From Bacilli bacterium (GTDB lineage Bacteria > Bacillota_I > Bacilli_A > RFN20 > CAG-826), in contig JAKSVG010000002.1 of the NCBI GenBank assembly GCA_024408105.1, forward strand, positions 61,630 through 125,629: DNA of 64,000 nucleotides, written 5' to 3'. The notes below the pieces were generated by a model. That model saw nothing but the letters and a program-made list of their open reading frames with translations. It searched no databases and was not told the DNA's origin. Position 1 is the stretch's first letter. Each line of letters opens with the position of its first letter. Both the position numbers and the translations under genes were made by a program. This document shows positions 9,213-18,671 of this stretch, piece by piece.

Positions 9213-9512
9213 TTAAAACATACCTCCGCTTCGACCAGTAATTTGTTCATTAATTTCTTCGCTTTCCTTTTCGATTTGAGCAACAGCTTCATTTATTGCT
9301 AAAGCAATAGATTCTTCAACCATTTCTTTCATATCGGATGACATAGCATCTTTATCAATATTTATTGAAACGATTGATTTATCTCCTTTAACTACGACTG
9401 TTACTAAACCACCTTTAGAAACACTAAATTCCTTCTCCTTAAGTGCATTCTGAGCCTTTTGAAGCTCTCTTTGCATCTTTTGAGCTTGGATGATCATTTG
9501 CTGCATGTTCAT
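9213..9512 (-). CDS. ybaB: YbaB/EbfC nucleoid-associated protein
   Basis: A 99-residue DNA-binding protein. The N-terminal Met/Gln-rich amphipathic helix (MNMQQMIIQAQKMQRELQKA) is followed by the YbaB core KEFSVSKGGLVTVVVKGD and a C-terminal helix. The family forms dimers that bind DNA and is nearly always encoded between dnaX and recR, as here. Its start overlaps the dnaX stop by 4 nt, so translation is probably coupled. The C-terminal end is Gly/Met rich. Confidence 0.95.
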   Translation of the reverse strand: MNMQQMIIQAQKMQRELQKAQNALKEKEFSVSKGGLVTVVVKGDKSIVSINIDKDAMSSDMKEMVEESIALAINEAVAQIEKESEEINEQITGRSGGMF

Positions 9513-11242
9513 TTTTTTATCTCCTCAATTTTAATTGATATTTCACTTGCGCGTGGCAATTTTGATATTTGTCTTAAGTTATTAAATGCTTTGATTAATC
9601 TAACTGATTCACTTCGTGAAATTCCGTAAACAAATACATCTCTTCCAATCATTTTTGACAATACTTCGGAAACGCTGTTTTGGTTTGTTTTCACATTTAA
9701 TTTATCAGCAAGTTTGACAAAGTCATATTCTAATATAATTGCTTCTTTAGTTACGATGAATGGTCTACCATCTTTAATTAAAGCAACAATCTTGCCTAAT
9801 GATGGGTGGCTTATATATGCATCAAGTTCATTCCACCTAGTCATCAATTCTTTACGTTCTTCTTTTTCTCCAAGTACCATAAATTTGATAATTGTTTCAT
9901 CATCAAGTTCATAATGGTCACCTTCAGTTTCCAACTCTTGTTTTGGAGAGTTTTCTTCTAAGTGCCACTCTGGAGTTTCCTCTTTTTCAGCAACTGGTTC
10001 AGGCTTAATTTCCGTTTTAGGCTCTTTGACTAGTACGGTTTCTTTTTCTTCAACCATTGGTTCTTCTTCAACCATAGGTTGCTCAACTATTATTTCAGGT
10101 TTTGTTTCTTTTACTTCAACTTTTTGAGGTATTGGTTCAACCTTTTTAACTGTTTCCACCACCGCATCATTTGATGTGGCTAGTCGTAAAACTATTACTT
10201 CAAACATTGTCTTAATATTTGCAACAGTTTTATAGTCTGATTGAGCTTTTAGGAATGTGCCAATCATTTCGTTTAAGAAACGCATGTCAATCATATTGGC
10301 TAATTCATCTGCGTTTAGTAAATTTAAAACAGTTAACTGTGAATCGTCCTTTGTCTTTTTAATGATTAATACATCTTTCAAAATATCTAATAAATCGTTT
10401 GTGAGTCGTTTTAGATCAACTCCACCCTCAGAAAATGCGTTAATTTTTGTTAAACATGTTGCGACATCGCCATTATAAATAGCTTTGATAAATGATAACT
10501 TTTCTTCTAATGATGCTAAACCAAATAAGGCGTATACATCTTCTTCTTTTAATGAAGATCCACTATAAGCTAGTATTTGATCAAGAATGGATAGCGCATC
10601 ACGAACCCCACCATCAGCAAGCGATATTATCGCGTTTACCGCTTTTTCATCATAAGAAATATCTTCTTTTTGAAGTATTTCCACCATTCTTTCAAAAATA
10701 TCTGCATCGCTTACTTTAGTAAAATCATATCTTTGGCAGCGAGAGACAATTGTTGGAAGGATATTGTGTGGTTCAGTTGTTGCTAAAATAAAAATAACAT
10801 GTGCAGGCGGCTCTTCTAGAGTTTTAAGAAGTGCATTAAAGGCATTTGCGGTCATCATGTGAACTTCGTCAATGATATATACTTTGTATTTTCCTTTAAT
10901 AGGTAAATAATTGACCTTATCGATTAATTCACGTACTTGTTCTACACCGTTATTGCTTGCAGCGTCTATTTCAATTACATCAGGATGTGTTCCTTCAGTG
11001 ACTTCAACACAGTTTGAGCATTTATTGCATTGATGACCAATACCTTCTTCACAATTGAGTGCTTTGGCAAATAACTTTGCCATTGTTGTTTTACCGGTTC
11101 CTCTTGGACCGCAAAAAAGGTATGCATGAGCAATTTTGTTGCTAACTAATGCATTCTTCAATGTGCGGACTATATGCTTTTGTCCAGCAACCTCTTCAAA
11201 ACTTTGAGGTCTATATGCTCTATAAAGTGCTTTATACGCCAT
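9509..11242 (-). CDS. dnaX: DNA polymerase III subunits gamma/tau
   Basis: A 577-residue clamp-loader ATPase. It has the Walker A FCGPRGTGKTT near residue 43, a zinc module with Cys near residues 64-82, Walker B IDEVHMMTANAFNALLKTLE, and the SRC finger IVSRCQRYDF. After about residue 365 there is a low-complexity Glu/Val/Pro linker followed by a tau-like C-terminal domain. The upstream TATAAT on this strand (11265-11260) is 17 nt from the ATG with no clear ribosome binding site, so the leader is very short. It is the first gene of the seven-gene replication operon. I see no slippery run for gamma production. Confidence 0.95.
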   Translation of the reverse strand: MAYKALYRAYRPQSFEEVAGQKHIVRTLKNALVSNKIAHAYLFCGPRGTGKTTMAKLFAKALNCEEGIGHQCNKCSNCVEVTEGTHPDVIEIDAASNNGVEQVRELIDKVNYLPIKGKYKVYIIDEVHMMTANAFNALLKTLEEPPAHVIFILATTEPHNILPTIVSRCQRYDFTKVSDADIFERMVEILQKEDISYDEKAVNAIISLADGGVRDALSILDQILAYSGSSLKEEDVYALFGLASLEEKLSFIKAIYNGDVATCLTKINAFSEGGVDLKRLTNDLLDILKDVLIIKKTKDDSQLTVLNLLNADELANMIDMRFLNEMIGTFLKAQSDYKTVANIKTMFEVIVLRLATSNDAVVETVKKVEPIPQKVEVKETKPEIIVEQPMVEEEPMVEEKETVLVKEPKTEIKPEPVAEKEETPEWHLEENSPKQELETEGDHYELDDETIIKFMVLGEKEERKELMTRWNELDAYISHPSLGKIVALIKDGRPFIVTKEAIILEYDFVKLADKLNVKTNQNSVSEVLSKMIGRDVFVYGISRSESVRLIKAFNNLRQISKLPRASEISIKIEEIKK

Positions 11243-11387
11243 AAATTTTACCGCATTTGATTATACTATTTTTACTCACATCTTAAAAGTATCTTTTAAC
11301 TGTTTTTAGTTTCTAACGTTCTTTTTCTTTTCATTTGTTGTGGAGTGTATTATGATGTTTAAATGTTAAACATAGTTAGGATGATTT

Positions 11388-12467
11388 ATGGATAGTGCGA
11401 TGCTTAAAAGACTTGAAGTAACAAGCGAAAGACTTCAAGAAATTGATAAAGAATTATGTGATGAAAACGTCACAAGAGACATTAAACGTTTTAGAGAACT
11501 TTCAAGAGAACGTTCAAACATTGAACCAGTTGTTGAAAACTATAAACGTTATTTAAGAATTATTAGTGATATAAAAGATGCTGAAGTAATGATTGGAGAT
11601 TCTGATCCAGAAATATCTCAACTAGGCCACGAAGAGCATAAGCGTCTTTTGGAAGAGGAAGAAAAATTAGTTAATGAAACAAAGATTCTTTTATTACCAA
11701 AAGATCCAAATGACGATAAGAACATAATCGTTGAAATTCGTGGTGCTGCAGGCGGAGATGAAGCAAACATTTTTGCTGGTGATTTATTCAGAATGTATGT
11801 TAGATATGCAGAGCATCAAGGATGGAAAATTCAGATGATAGAAGAGAATATCTGCGAAGCAGGTGGCTTCTCATTGGTATCATTTATGGTTAAAGGCGAT
11901 GGCGTTTATTCAAGATTAAAGTTTGAAAGTGGCGCACACCGCGTTCAACGTGTTCCGAAAACTGAGGCATCCGGAAGAATTCATACATCAACTGCCACAG
12001 TTTTAGTTATGCCAGAAATGGAAGAAATAGATGTTGAATTAAAAATGGATGATATTCAAGTTGATACATATCGTTCACAAGGAGCAGGTGGTCAAAACGT
12101 TAATAAAACAGAATCTGCTGTTCGTATGACTCATAAACCAACAGGTGTTGTTGTTTCGTGCCAAACAGAAAAATCTCAAATTCAAAATCGAGAAATTTGT
12201 CTTCAAATGCTAAGAGCAAAGATATATGCAAAACTTCAAGAAGAGCAAGAAGAAAAATTTGGTAGTGAACGTAAACTAAAAGTTGGCACCGGTGAAAGAA
12301 GCGAAAAAATCAGAACATACAATTATCCTCAAAATCGTGTTACTGATCATAGAATCGGTTTTACAATTCAAAAACTTGATAGAGTTATGGAGGGTGAACT
12401 CGACGAAGTTCTAGATGCATTGAATCACTATGACCAAGAGATGAAAATGCTTGGTGAAGAGCACTAA
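11388..12467 (+). CDS. prfA: peptide chain release factor 1
   Basis: A 359-residue RF1 that terminates at UAA/UAG. It has an N-terminal coiled coil, the stop-codon-reading tripeptide region RVPKTEASGRIHTS (P-x-T type, unlike the SPF of RF2), and the GGQ loop [19 protein letters not shown] whose Gln contacts the peptidyl transferase centre. It is followed with a 1-nt stop/start overlap by prmC, the methyltransferase that modifies this Gln. The start at 11388 is preceded by AGGATG. Confidence 0.97.
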   Translation: MDSAMLKRLEVTSERLQEIDKELCDENVTRDIKRFRELSRERSNIEPVVENYKRYLRIISDIKDAEVMIGDSDPEISQLGHEEHKRLLEEEEKLVNETKILLLPKDPNDDKNIIVEIRGAAGGDEANIFAGDLFRMYVRYAEHQGWKIQMIEENICEAGGFSLVSFMVKGDGVYSRLKFESGAHRVQRVPKTEASGRIHTSTATVLVMPEMEEIDVELKMDDIQVDTYRSQGAGGQNVNKTESAVRMTHKPTGVVVSCQTEKSQIQNREICLQMLRAKIYAKLQEEQEEKFGSERKLKVGTGERSEKIRTYNYPQNRVTDHRIGFTIQKLDRVMEGELDEVLDALNHYDQEMKMLGEEH

Positions 12468-13324
12468 TGGCGACATTATTTGAAGTATATAAAGAAGCTT
12501 GTAAAAAGCTAGAAAATAAGCAGAAAGACGAAATTAATATTCGCATGCTTTTATGTGCGAACAATAATCTCAATTCGATGAGTGAGTTTTTTATTCACAA
12601 GGATGAAAATGTTAAAGATTTGCAAAGATTTAACTCGAATCTATCGAGATTTTTATCTGGAGAACCAATTCAATATATCCTTGGTGAAGCTGAATTTTTT
12701 GGTTGTAAATTTAATGTTGATAAGCGTGTTTTGATACCGCGTCAAGAAACTGAAGAAGTTGCTTTGTATGCGTTAAGAAAAATAATGAGAGTTTTCCCAA
12801 ATAAAAAGATTATGCTTGCTGATGTCTGCGCTGGATCAGGATGCATTGGAATATCTCTTGCTAAACACATTGATGTTGCCGGTTTGTTTTTAAGCGATAT
12901 TTCGCAAGATGCATGTGATGTTTCCTTAAGTAATATTGCGAAAAACGAAATTACCGGATACGTTCTTCATGGCGATGCTTTAAAGCCTTTTATCAAACAC
13001 GGAATTAAACTTGATGTTATTGTTTCTAATCCGCCTTATATTCTTAATAAAAATGATGTTGATAAATCAGTTTTAACGTATGAGCCCCATAATGCATTAT
13101 TTGTCGACGAAGAATTATCTATTTATAGGTCTATTCTTTTAGATGCAAAAGAAGTTATGAACGAAAAATTATTAATTGTTTTTGAAATTGGATATGATCT
13201 AAAAGATAAACTAATAAAATTACTTCAAGAAATTAATCTTGATTGTGAATTTACTTTTACTAAAGACATGAATGATAAATATCGTATCTTTTCACTTCTT
13301 TTGGAGCGTAAAATAGAAGCATGA
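12467..13324 (+). CDS. prmC: release factor glutamine methyltransferase PrmC
   Basis: A 285-residue class I SAM methyltransferase that N5-methylates the Gln of the release factor GGQ motif. The N-terminal helical domain contains GEPIQYILGEAEFFG. The catalytic core has the SAM loop ADVCAGSGCIGISLA near residue 118 and the hallmark SNPPYILNK near 188. The ATG overlaps the prfA stop by one base, and the gene overlaps the next gene by 4 nt, so the prfA-prmC-tsaC block is translationally coupled. Confidence 0.96.
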   Translation: MATLFEVYKEACKKLENKQKDEINIRMLLCANNNLNSMSEFFIHKDENVKDLQRFNSNLSRFLSGEPIQYILGEAEFFGCKFNVDKRVLIPRQETEEVALYALRKIMRVFPNKKIMLADVCAGSGCIGISLAKHIDVAGLFLSDISQDACDVSLSNIAKNEITGYVLHGDALKPFIKHGIKLDVIVSNPPYILNKNDVDKSVLTYEPHNALFVDEELSIYRSILLDAKEVMNEKLLIVFEIGYDLKDKLIKLLQEINLDCEFTFTKDMNDKYRIFSLLLERKIEA

Positions 13325-13923
13325 AACTAATTGATAAAAAAGATTATTTATTGGCAAGCGACATATTATCAAGCGGTGGTTTGGTTGCTTTTCCTACTGA
13401 AACAGTATTTGGGATAGGCGTTATTTACAATAACGAAGCATCTTATAATAGATTAATTAGTGTTAAACGCAGACCACCTGAAAAACCATTTACTTTAATG
13501 TGTGGTGATGTTAATGACATTTATAAATATGCAGAGGTCAATAAAATTGCAGAAAAATTAATAAAAAAATTCATGCCTGGTCAATTTACAATCATTCTTA
13601 AGGCTAAAAAAGGTTTGCCTAGTTATGTTGTTTCAAAAGAAGGAAACGTCGGAATAAGAGTCCCTGATGATGAATTTGTTTCGACTCTCATTAGAAGTGT
13701 TAAAAATCCGCTTCTTGTTCCAAGCGCAAACAAATCTGGCGAGCCTCCTCTTACAAAGGATGAAGATGTAAAAAATGTATTTAACAATGAAATTGATGCT
13801 ATCATTAAAGGAGAATCTATTAGTAACGTTCCTTCAACGATTGTTCTTGTAGATAATGATGTGCACATCATTCGTCTAGGAGTAATTAGTGAAGACGATA
13901 TTTATAAAGCGATAAAGGAGTAA
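13321..13923 (+). CDS. tsaC: L-threonylcarbamoyladenylate synthase (TsaC/YwlC type)
   Basis: A 200-residue YrdC-domain protein that makes threonylcarbamoyl-AMP for the t6A37 modification of ANN-decoding tRNAs. It has GGLVAFPTETVFGIGV near residue 19, KRRPPEKPFTLMC near 50, MPGQFTIILKAK near 85 and NVGIRVPDDEF near 105. It ends shortly after the YrdC core and lacks the extra Sua5 C-terminal domain, hence TsaC rather than Sua5. Its start overlaps prmC by 4 nt and rpiB follows after 6 nt, as in other Bacilli. Confidence 0.92.
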   Translation: MKLIDKKDYLLASDILSSGGLVAFPTETVFGIGVIYNNEASYNRLISVKRRPPEKPFTLMCGDVNDIYKYAEVNKIAEKLIKKFMPGQFTIILKAKKGLPSYVVSKEGNVGIRVPDDEFVSTLIRSVKNPLLVPSANKSGEPPLTKDEDVKNVFNNEIDAIIKGESISNVPSTIVLVDNDVHIIRLGVISEDDIYKAIKE

Positions 13924-13929
13924 TTAATT

Positions 13930-14355
13930 ATGGTAATTTCAATCGGTTCTGATCATGCAGGATATAACTACAAACAAGAAATAATTAAATATTTAGAAGC
14001 TAAGGGTCATAAATTAATTGACTGTGGGACAAATTCTCTAGATTCTTGTGATTATCCAATTTTTGGAAAAGCTGCTGCAATGAAAGTTGCATCAGGCGAA
14101 GCTCAATTCGGAATAGTTGTTTGCTCTTCTGGTGAAGGCATTGTGATTGCTGCAAATAAAGTCAAAGGTGTTAGAGCAGGACTTGCATATAATGATGATG
14201 TTGCAAGACTAATTAGACAACATAATAATGCCAATATGATTGGCTTTGGAGCAAACTTTATGTCATTAGAAGATGTCTTAAGAAGGATCGATATCTTCTT
14301 GGCCACTGAATTTGAAGGTGGTAGACACGAAAGACGTGTCAATGAAATAGAATAA
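13930..14355 (+). CDS. rpiB: ribose-5-phosphate isomerase B
   Basis: A 141-residue RpiB/LacAB-family isomerase interconverting ribose-5-P and ribulose-5-P. It has GSDHAGYNYKQEI near residue 6, DSCDYPIFGKAAA near 37, and the active-site Cys segment IVVCSSGEGIVIAANKVKGV near 60. This last region differs slightly from the common GTGIG form, so a close relative acting on another sugar phosphate is possible. It is the last gene of the prfA operon and is followed by a strong hairpin. Confidence 0.92.
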   Translation: MVISIGSDHAGYNYKQEIIKYLEAKGHKLIDCGTNSLDSCDYPIFGKAAAMKVASGEAQFGIVVCSSGEGIVIAANKVKGVRAGLAYNDDVARLIRQHNNANMIGFGANFMSLEDVLRRIDIFLATEFEGGRHERRVNEIE

Positions 14356-14385
14356 AATAATTGGACTTTGTCCAATTATTTGTAT
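14356..14385 (+). terminator. hairpin after rpiB
   Basis: An 11-bp perfect inverted repeat (14356-14366 pairs with 14370-14380) around a TTT loop starts at the rpiB stop codon. It is followed by TGTATT, only a weak U-tract, so it is a likely but not ideal terminator. Confidence 0.6.
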
Positions 14386-14429
14386 TATTCAAATAACACT
14401 TTTTTATAAAAAATAGACTACCTATTATT

Positions 14430-15572
14430 ATGGGTAGTTTTATTTGTCCAAGATGTGGTAATAATGATCCTAAATACATAGGATACGTAGGCGAAAAACC
14501 ATATTGCCGTTTTTGTATTTCACTCAAAGGTGAAAATGCAAAAGAATTTCACTATTCTGGCAACGAAGCAACCTTAAAGCTTGATTATCCTTTAAGTAAA
14601 GAACAAAAAGAAATATCTGAACATGTTATTAAAAATTATAAAAACGGGATTGATACTTTGATTAATGCTGTTTGTGGTGCTGGAAAAACCGAATTAGTTT
14701 ATGGAGTTATGGAATATGCGTTAAAAAGGCAGCAGTCGGTTGCGTTTGCTGTTCCTAGGCGAGATGTCGCAGCTGAATTATTCTATAGAATTAAGGACGC
14801 TTTTCCTGACAACACAATTACTGCAGTTTATGGCGGACATACATCTAAATTAACTGCGGATATTGTGGTTTTAACAACACACCAACTATTTCGATACCCA
14901 AATTATTTTGATTTAATAATCTTGGATGAAATTGATGCTTTTCCATATAATGGAAATCCTTTGCTCGAAACAATGTTTCATATTTCTTCTAAAGGCAGAA
15001 CAGTTTTAATGTCTGCTACTCCATCTAAAAAAGTAATTGATTATTATAAGCATGAAAATCGCGAGATATTGGAATTAAATACTAGATTTCATCGCTACCC
15101 TTTGCCAGTTCCAAAAATAGAAATAAAACCATTTGTTTTTAAACAATATTTTCTACTTAAAAAACTAGATGAATTCTTAAAAGAAAACAAACCAGTTTTT
15201 ATATTTTGTCCAACCATAGAAGTGGCAGAACATTTATTTAAATATATTAGAAGAAAATTTAAGAACGGAATGTGCGTTCATTCAAAGAAATTAGATAGGC
15301 CAAAAATAATTGATGATTTTCGCAATGGGAAATATAAATTTTTAGTCACAACAGCAATTCTTGAAAGAGGCGTAACAATCAAAAACTTACAAGTAATTAT
15401 CTATCAAGCAGATCATGATCTTTATAACGAATATGCATTAGTCCAAATATCTGGTCGAGTAGGGAGGAAAATCGATGCTCCAAAAGGTGAAGTCATTTTT
15501 ATTGCAGATAAAGCAACAGATGAGATGGAAAAAGCTAGACAAACAATCATTAACAAAAACAGGTATTTGTAA
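14430..15572 (+). CDS. comFA: ComFA-like DNA helicase
   Basis: A 380-residue superfamily 2 helicase related to ComFA, the ATPase that helps pull transforming DNA across the membrane. It begins with a four-Cys zinc motif (CPRCGNN near residue 6, CRFC near 27), as ComFA does. It then shows Walker A NAVCGAGKTELV near 78, the DEAD-like box LDEIDAF near 166, motif III SATPSKK near 193 and motif VI ISGRVGRK near 345. There is no good RBS at the ATG. The 3' end overlaps comFC by 98 nt, and motif VI codons hold the comFC ribosome binding site. Confidence 0.9.
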   Translation: MGSFICPRCGNNDPKYIGYVGEKPYCRFCISLKGENAKEFHYSGNEATLKLDYPLSKEQKEISEHVIKNYKNGIDTLINAVCGAGKTELVYGVMEYALKRQQSVAFAVPRRDVAAELFYRIKDAFPDNTITAVYGGHTSKLTADIVVLTTHQLFRYPNYFDLIILDEIDAFPYNGNPLLETMFHISSKGRTVLMSATPSKKVIDYYKHENREILELNTRFHRYPLPVPKIEIKPFVFKQYFLLKKLDEFLKENKPVFIFCPTIEVAEHLFKYIRRKFKNGMCVHSKKLDRPKIIDDFRNGKYKFLVTTAILERGVTIKNLQVIIYQADHDLYNEYALVQISGRVGRKIDAPKGEVIFIADKATDEMEKARQTIINKNRYL

Positions 15573-16179
15573 AATTTGTTTTAATAAGATTGAAGACAAT
15601 TCGTTACATAGTATTTTTTATCACAATCCGACTATTTGTTATAGATGTTTTAAAGAAACTAAGCCTCGTATAATTCACTTTAAGGTAAATGGAATTAATG
15701 CATCAGCATTATATGATTATGATGAAGCAATAAAAAAGCTATTATTCCAATTCAAAGGATGTTATGATTACGAACTAAGAAGTGTCTTCCTCGAGTACTT
15801 CTATTTTTATATCAAAATTAGATATTTTAATTATGTTATTGTACCCGCTCCTTCAAGTGAAAAAGCCAACAAGGAAAGAGGTTTTAATCACGTTGTTGAA
15901 ATGTGCAAAATTCTTGGCTTAAAAATAATGTGTTGTATTAAAAAAACAGCCGATATAAAACAGTCAGATTTAACTCAAAAAGAAAGAGCAAATATCAGCA
16001 AACATTTAGACATCTCAGGTGGCGAAAAATTAAGGAATAAAAACGTACTACTTGTCGATGATGTATACACAACTGGATCAACTATTAAAGCAATGATAAA
16101 TCTTGTTAAAAATTATCAACCAAAAAAGATAAAAATCCTTGTTTTATCCAAGACAGTTTTTGATCAAAAATTGAACTAA
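15475..16179 (+). CDS. comFC: ComFC-like phosphoribosyltransferase-fold protein
   Basis: A 234-residue ComF-family protein. It has a Cys-x2-Cys pair (CKICFNKI near residue 32) and a second pair near 57, a middle segment YDEAIKKLLFQFKG typical of ComF, and the PRPP-loop VLLVDDVYTTGST near 199. The family is needed for DNA uptake in competence. The long start at 15475 is favoured by AGGGAGG at 15461-15467, 7 nt upstream, even though it overlaps comFA by 98 nt. An internal ATG at 15520 has no RBS. It ends 80 nt before secA. Confidence 0.88.
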   Translation: MLQKVKSFLLQIKQQMRWKKLDKQSLTKTGICKICFNKIEDNSLHSIFYHNPTICYRCFKETKPRIIHFKVNGINASALYDYDEAIKKLLFQFKGCYDYELRSVFLEYFYFYIKIRYFNYVIVPAPSSEKANKERGFNHVVEMCKILGLKIMCCIKKTADIKQSDLTQKERANISKHLDISGGEKLRNKNVLLVDDVYTTGSTIKAMINLVKNYQPKKIKILVLSKTVFDQKLN

Positions 16180-16200
16180 TTTGGTTAAATACTATATTTA

Positions 16201-16229
16201 TTGTTTAAGCATTTTAAAAATGCTATCAT
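16201..16229 (+). promoter_or_regulatory. secA promoter with inverted repeat in the spacer
   Basis: TTGTTT (16201-16206), a 17-nt spacer, then TATCAT (16224-16229). The spacer together with the first base of the -10 forms a perfect inverted repeat, AGCATTTT-A-AAAATGCT (16208-16224). This could bind a dimeric regulator or be chance in AT-rich DNA. Confidence 0.55.
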
Positions 16230-16259
16230 ATTAAAGTTGCTGTTAAAGGAGCATTAGTT

Positions 16260-18671
16260 ATGGCCAATTTTATTGAAAAGTTATTTAGAGTAGACGAAAG
16301 AGTTCTTAAAAAATACAATCGTGCTGCTGAAAAAGTTTTAGCATATGAAGAACAAATGCGCGCTCTTTCTGACGATGAACTTAGAGCTAAAACACCTTAT
16401 TTTAAAGATCTTTTAGCTAAAGGCGCATCTTTAGATGATATTAAATATGAGGCTATGGCCGTAGCTCGTGAAGCAGCTTGGAGAACCCTCCATCAATTTC
16501 CTTTTAAAGTTCAAGTTATTGGTGCATTAGTTATGCATGATGGTGATGTTGCAGAGATGAGAACTGGTGAAGGTAAAACATTAACTGCGACAATGGCAAT
16601 CTATTTGAATGCTTTGGCTGGTGAAGGCGCTTATGTTGTTACGGTTAACGAATACTTAGCTCAACGTGACGCTGATTGGATGGGTCAAATTTATAGATTC
16701 CTTGGTTTAACGGTTGGTTGTAACTTAAGAGAACTCACTCCTCAGCAAAAGAAGGAAGCTCACTTGTGCGATATTTGTTATACAACAAATGCTGAACTTG
16801 GTTTTGATTATCTTAGAGATAATATGGCTAAAAACGCAAATGGCCGTGTCTTACGTGGATTAAATTATGCTGTTGTTGACGAAGCTGACTCAATTTTAAT
16901 TGATGAATCTAGAACACCTCTTATTATTTCTGGTGGAGCAAAAGCAACCGCATCTCAATATACTGTTGCTGATAGATTTGTTAAAACATTACGTAAAGAT
17001 AAAGACTATGACATCGATATTAAGGATAAAACATGTTCTTTAACAGAAGAAGGCAGCTTAAAAGCTGAAAGAATGTTTGGCTTAAGAAATCTTTATGATC
17101 CAGAGCATCAAGATTTGGTTCACCGTATATACCAAGCATTAAAAGCAAACTACATCATGGCTAGAGATGTTGAATATATGGTTGATGCAGAGCATCAAAT
17201 CCAATTAATCGACCAATTTACAGGTCGTATTCTTAAAGGACGTGAATATTCTGATGGTTTGCAACAAGCTATCCAAGCCAAAGAAAATGTTGAAATCAAA
17301 CAAGAAACAGTTACTTTAGCTACAATCACATATCAAAACTTCTTCAGACTTTTTAAGAAAATGTCTGGTATGACTGGTACTGCAAAAACCGAAGAAGAAG
17401 AATTCCAGAAAATTTATAACATGCGCGTTGTGACCATTCCAACTAATAGACCAATTCAAAGAATTGACGCTTTGGATTATATATATGCACATAAAGACGA
17501 AAAACTTAGAGAGCTTGTAAAAGAAGTTAAAGAACGTCATGAAAAAGGACAACCAATACTAATTGGTACTGTTTCAGTCGAATCTTCAGAAGAAATTTCA
17601 ACACTTTTACAAAAAGAAGGACTTCCTCATGAAGTTTTAAATGCTAAAAACCACGCTCGTGAAGCAGAAATTATTTCACATGCTGGTGAAAAAGGCTCAA
17701 TCACGATTGCCACAAATATGGCTGGTCGTGGAACCGATATTAAAATTAATGATGAAGTTAAGGCTCTTGGTGGCTTATGTGTTTTTGGAACAGAACGTCA
17801 CGAATCTCGTCGTATTGATAACCAATTACGTGGTCGTAGTGGTCGTCAAGGAGATCCTGGTTTTTCAAGATTTTATGTTTCATTTGATGACGAATTAATG
17901 AAGCGTTTTGCTGCAGAATCCGTGCAAAAGCGCATCGAATCGTTTGGAGAAGGACCTCTTGAATCTAAATTATTCTCAAGCGTTATCACTAATGCTCAGA
18001 AGCAAATTGAAGGTCAAAACTTCGATATACGTAAAAACCTTTTAGATTATGATGATGTTATTTCACGTCAACGCAAAGCTATATATGAAAAACGTGACGC
18101 AATTATGTTTGCAGAAAACATTGATGACCTAATTCAAGAATTCTTTTCTACGACAGGTTTAGTTTTAGCCAAGAAATCTGTTCCACAAGATAGCAAAGAT
18201 GGCTTGATTAATGGTGAAGAACTTCGCAAAATCCTTGAACCTAAGTTTATGCCTGAAGGATCATTCAAAGTTTCCGCTTATGATGAATCACCTGCAGAAG
18301 AGGCTGGACAGGATTTAGGTGATAATTTATATGAAATATATCAAATTCGTCGTAAACAATGGCCAGCAGAAATCGCTAATCAAGTTGAAAGAGAAATTTC
18401 TCTTCAAACAATTGATCAAAACTGGACAAAACAAATTGATACTATGGCAAGACTTCGTGAAGGTATTCATTTACGTTCTTATGGTAATGTCAATCCATTG
18501 CAAGATTATGTTAATGAAGGTCAAAGTCTCTTTAGAGAATGCATCGAAAATATTTCAGTTGATTCTGTTTTCAAATTCTTAAATGTTGTTGTCCAAATTA
18601 GAAAGCCAGCTCAACCAGTTGAAGAAAAGAAAGAAGACGTTGTCGACGTCGAAAGCAAGGATAAGGAATAA
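16260..18671 (+). CDS. secA: protein translocase ATPase SecA
   Basis: An 803-residue motor ATPase that drives preproteins through SecYEG. It has Walker A RTGEGKTLTATM near residue 102, the DEAD box VVDEADSILIDE near 207, MSGMTGTAKTEEEEF near 372, and helicase motifs TNMAGRGTDIKIND near 482 and QLRGRSGRQGDPG near 521. The C-terminus is an acidic/basic linker without the CxCGxxC zinc tail found in many SecA proteins, so the SecB-type zinc domain is absent. The RBS AAAGGAG lies just before the ATG. It directly precedes prfB, as in Bacillus. Confidence 0.97.
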   Translation: MANFIEKLFRVDERVLKKYNRAAEKVLAYEEQMRALSDDELRAKTPYFKDLLAKGASLDDIKYEAMAVAREAAWRTLHQFPFKVQVIGALVMHDGDVAEMRTGEGKTLTATMAIYLNALAGEGAYVVTVNEYLAQRDADWMGQIYRFLGLTVGCNLRELTPQQKKEAHLCDICYTTNAELGFDYLRDNMAKNANGRVLRGLNYAVVDEADSILIDESRTPLIISGGAKATASQYTVADRFVKTLRKDKDYDIDIKDKTCSLTEEGSLKAERMFGLRNLYDPEHQDLVHRIYQALKANYIMARDVEYMVDAEHQIQLIDQFTGRILKGREYSDGLQQAIQAKENVEIKQETVTLATITYQNFFRLFKKMSGMTGTAKTEEEEFQKIYNMRVVTIPTNRPIQRIDALDYIYAHKDEKLRELVKEVKERHEKGQPILIGTVSVESSEEISTLLQKEGLPHEVLNAKNHAREAEIISHAGEKGSITIATNMAGRGTDIKINDEVKALGGLCVFGTERHESRRIDNQLRGRSGRQGDPGFSRFYVSFDDELMKRFAAESVQKRIESFGEGPLESKLFSSVITNAQKQIEGQNFDIRKNLLDYDDVISRQRKAIYEKRDAIMFAENIDDLIQEFFSTTGLVLAKKSVPQDSKDGLINGEELRKILEPKFMPEGSFKVSAYDESPAEEAGQDLGDNLYEIYQIRRKQWPAEIANQVEREISLQTIDQNWTKQIDTMARLREGIHLRSYGNVNPLQDYVNEGQSLFRECIENISVDSVFKFLNVVVQIRKPAQPVEEKKEDVVDVESKDKE

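Noticed and set aside
11243..11387. Possible SRP RNA gene next to dnaX, as in many Bacilli
   Set aside because: The 145-nt gap between dnaX and prfA shows no GC-rich hairpin or the conserved SRP GGAA/AGCA tetraloop pattern. It is AT-rich promoter DNA.
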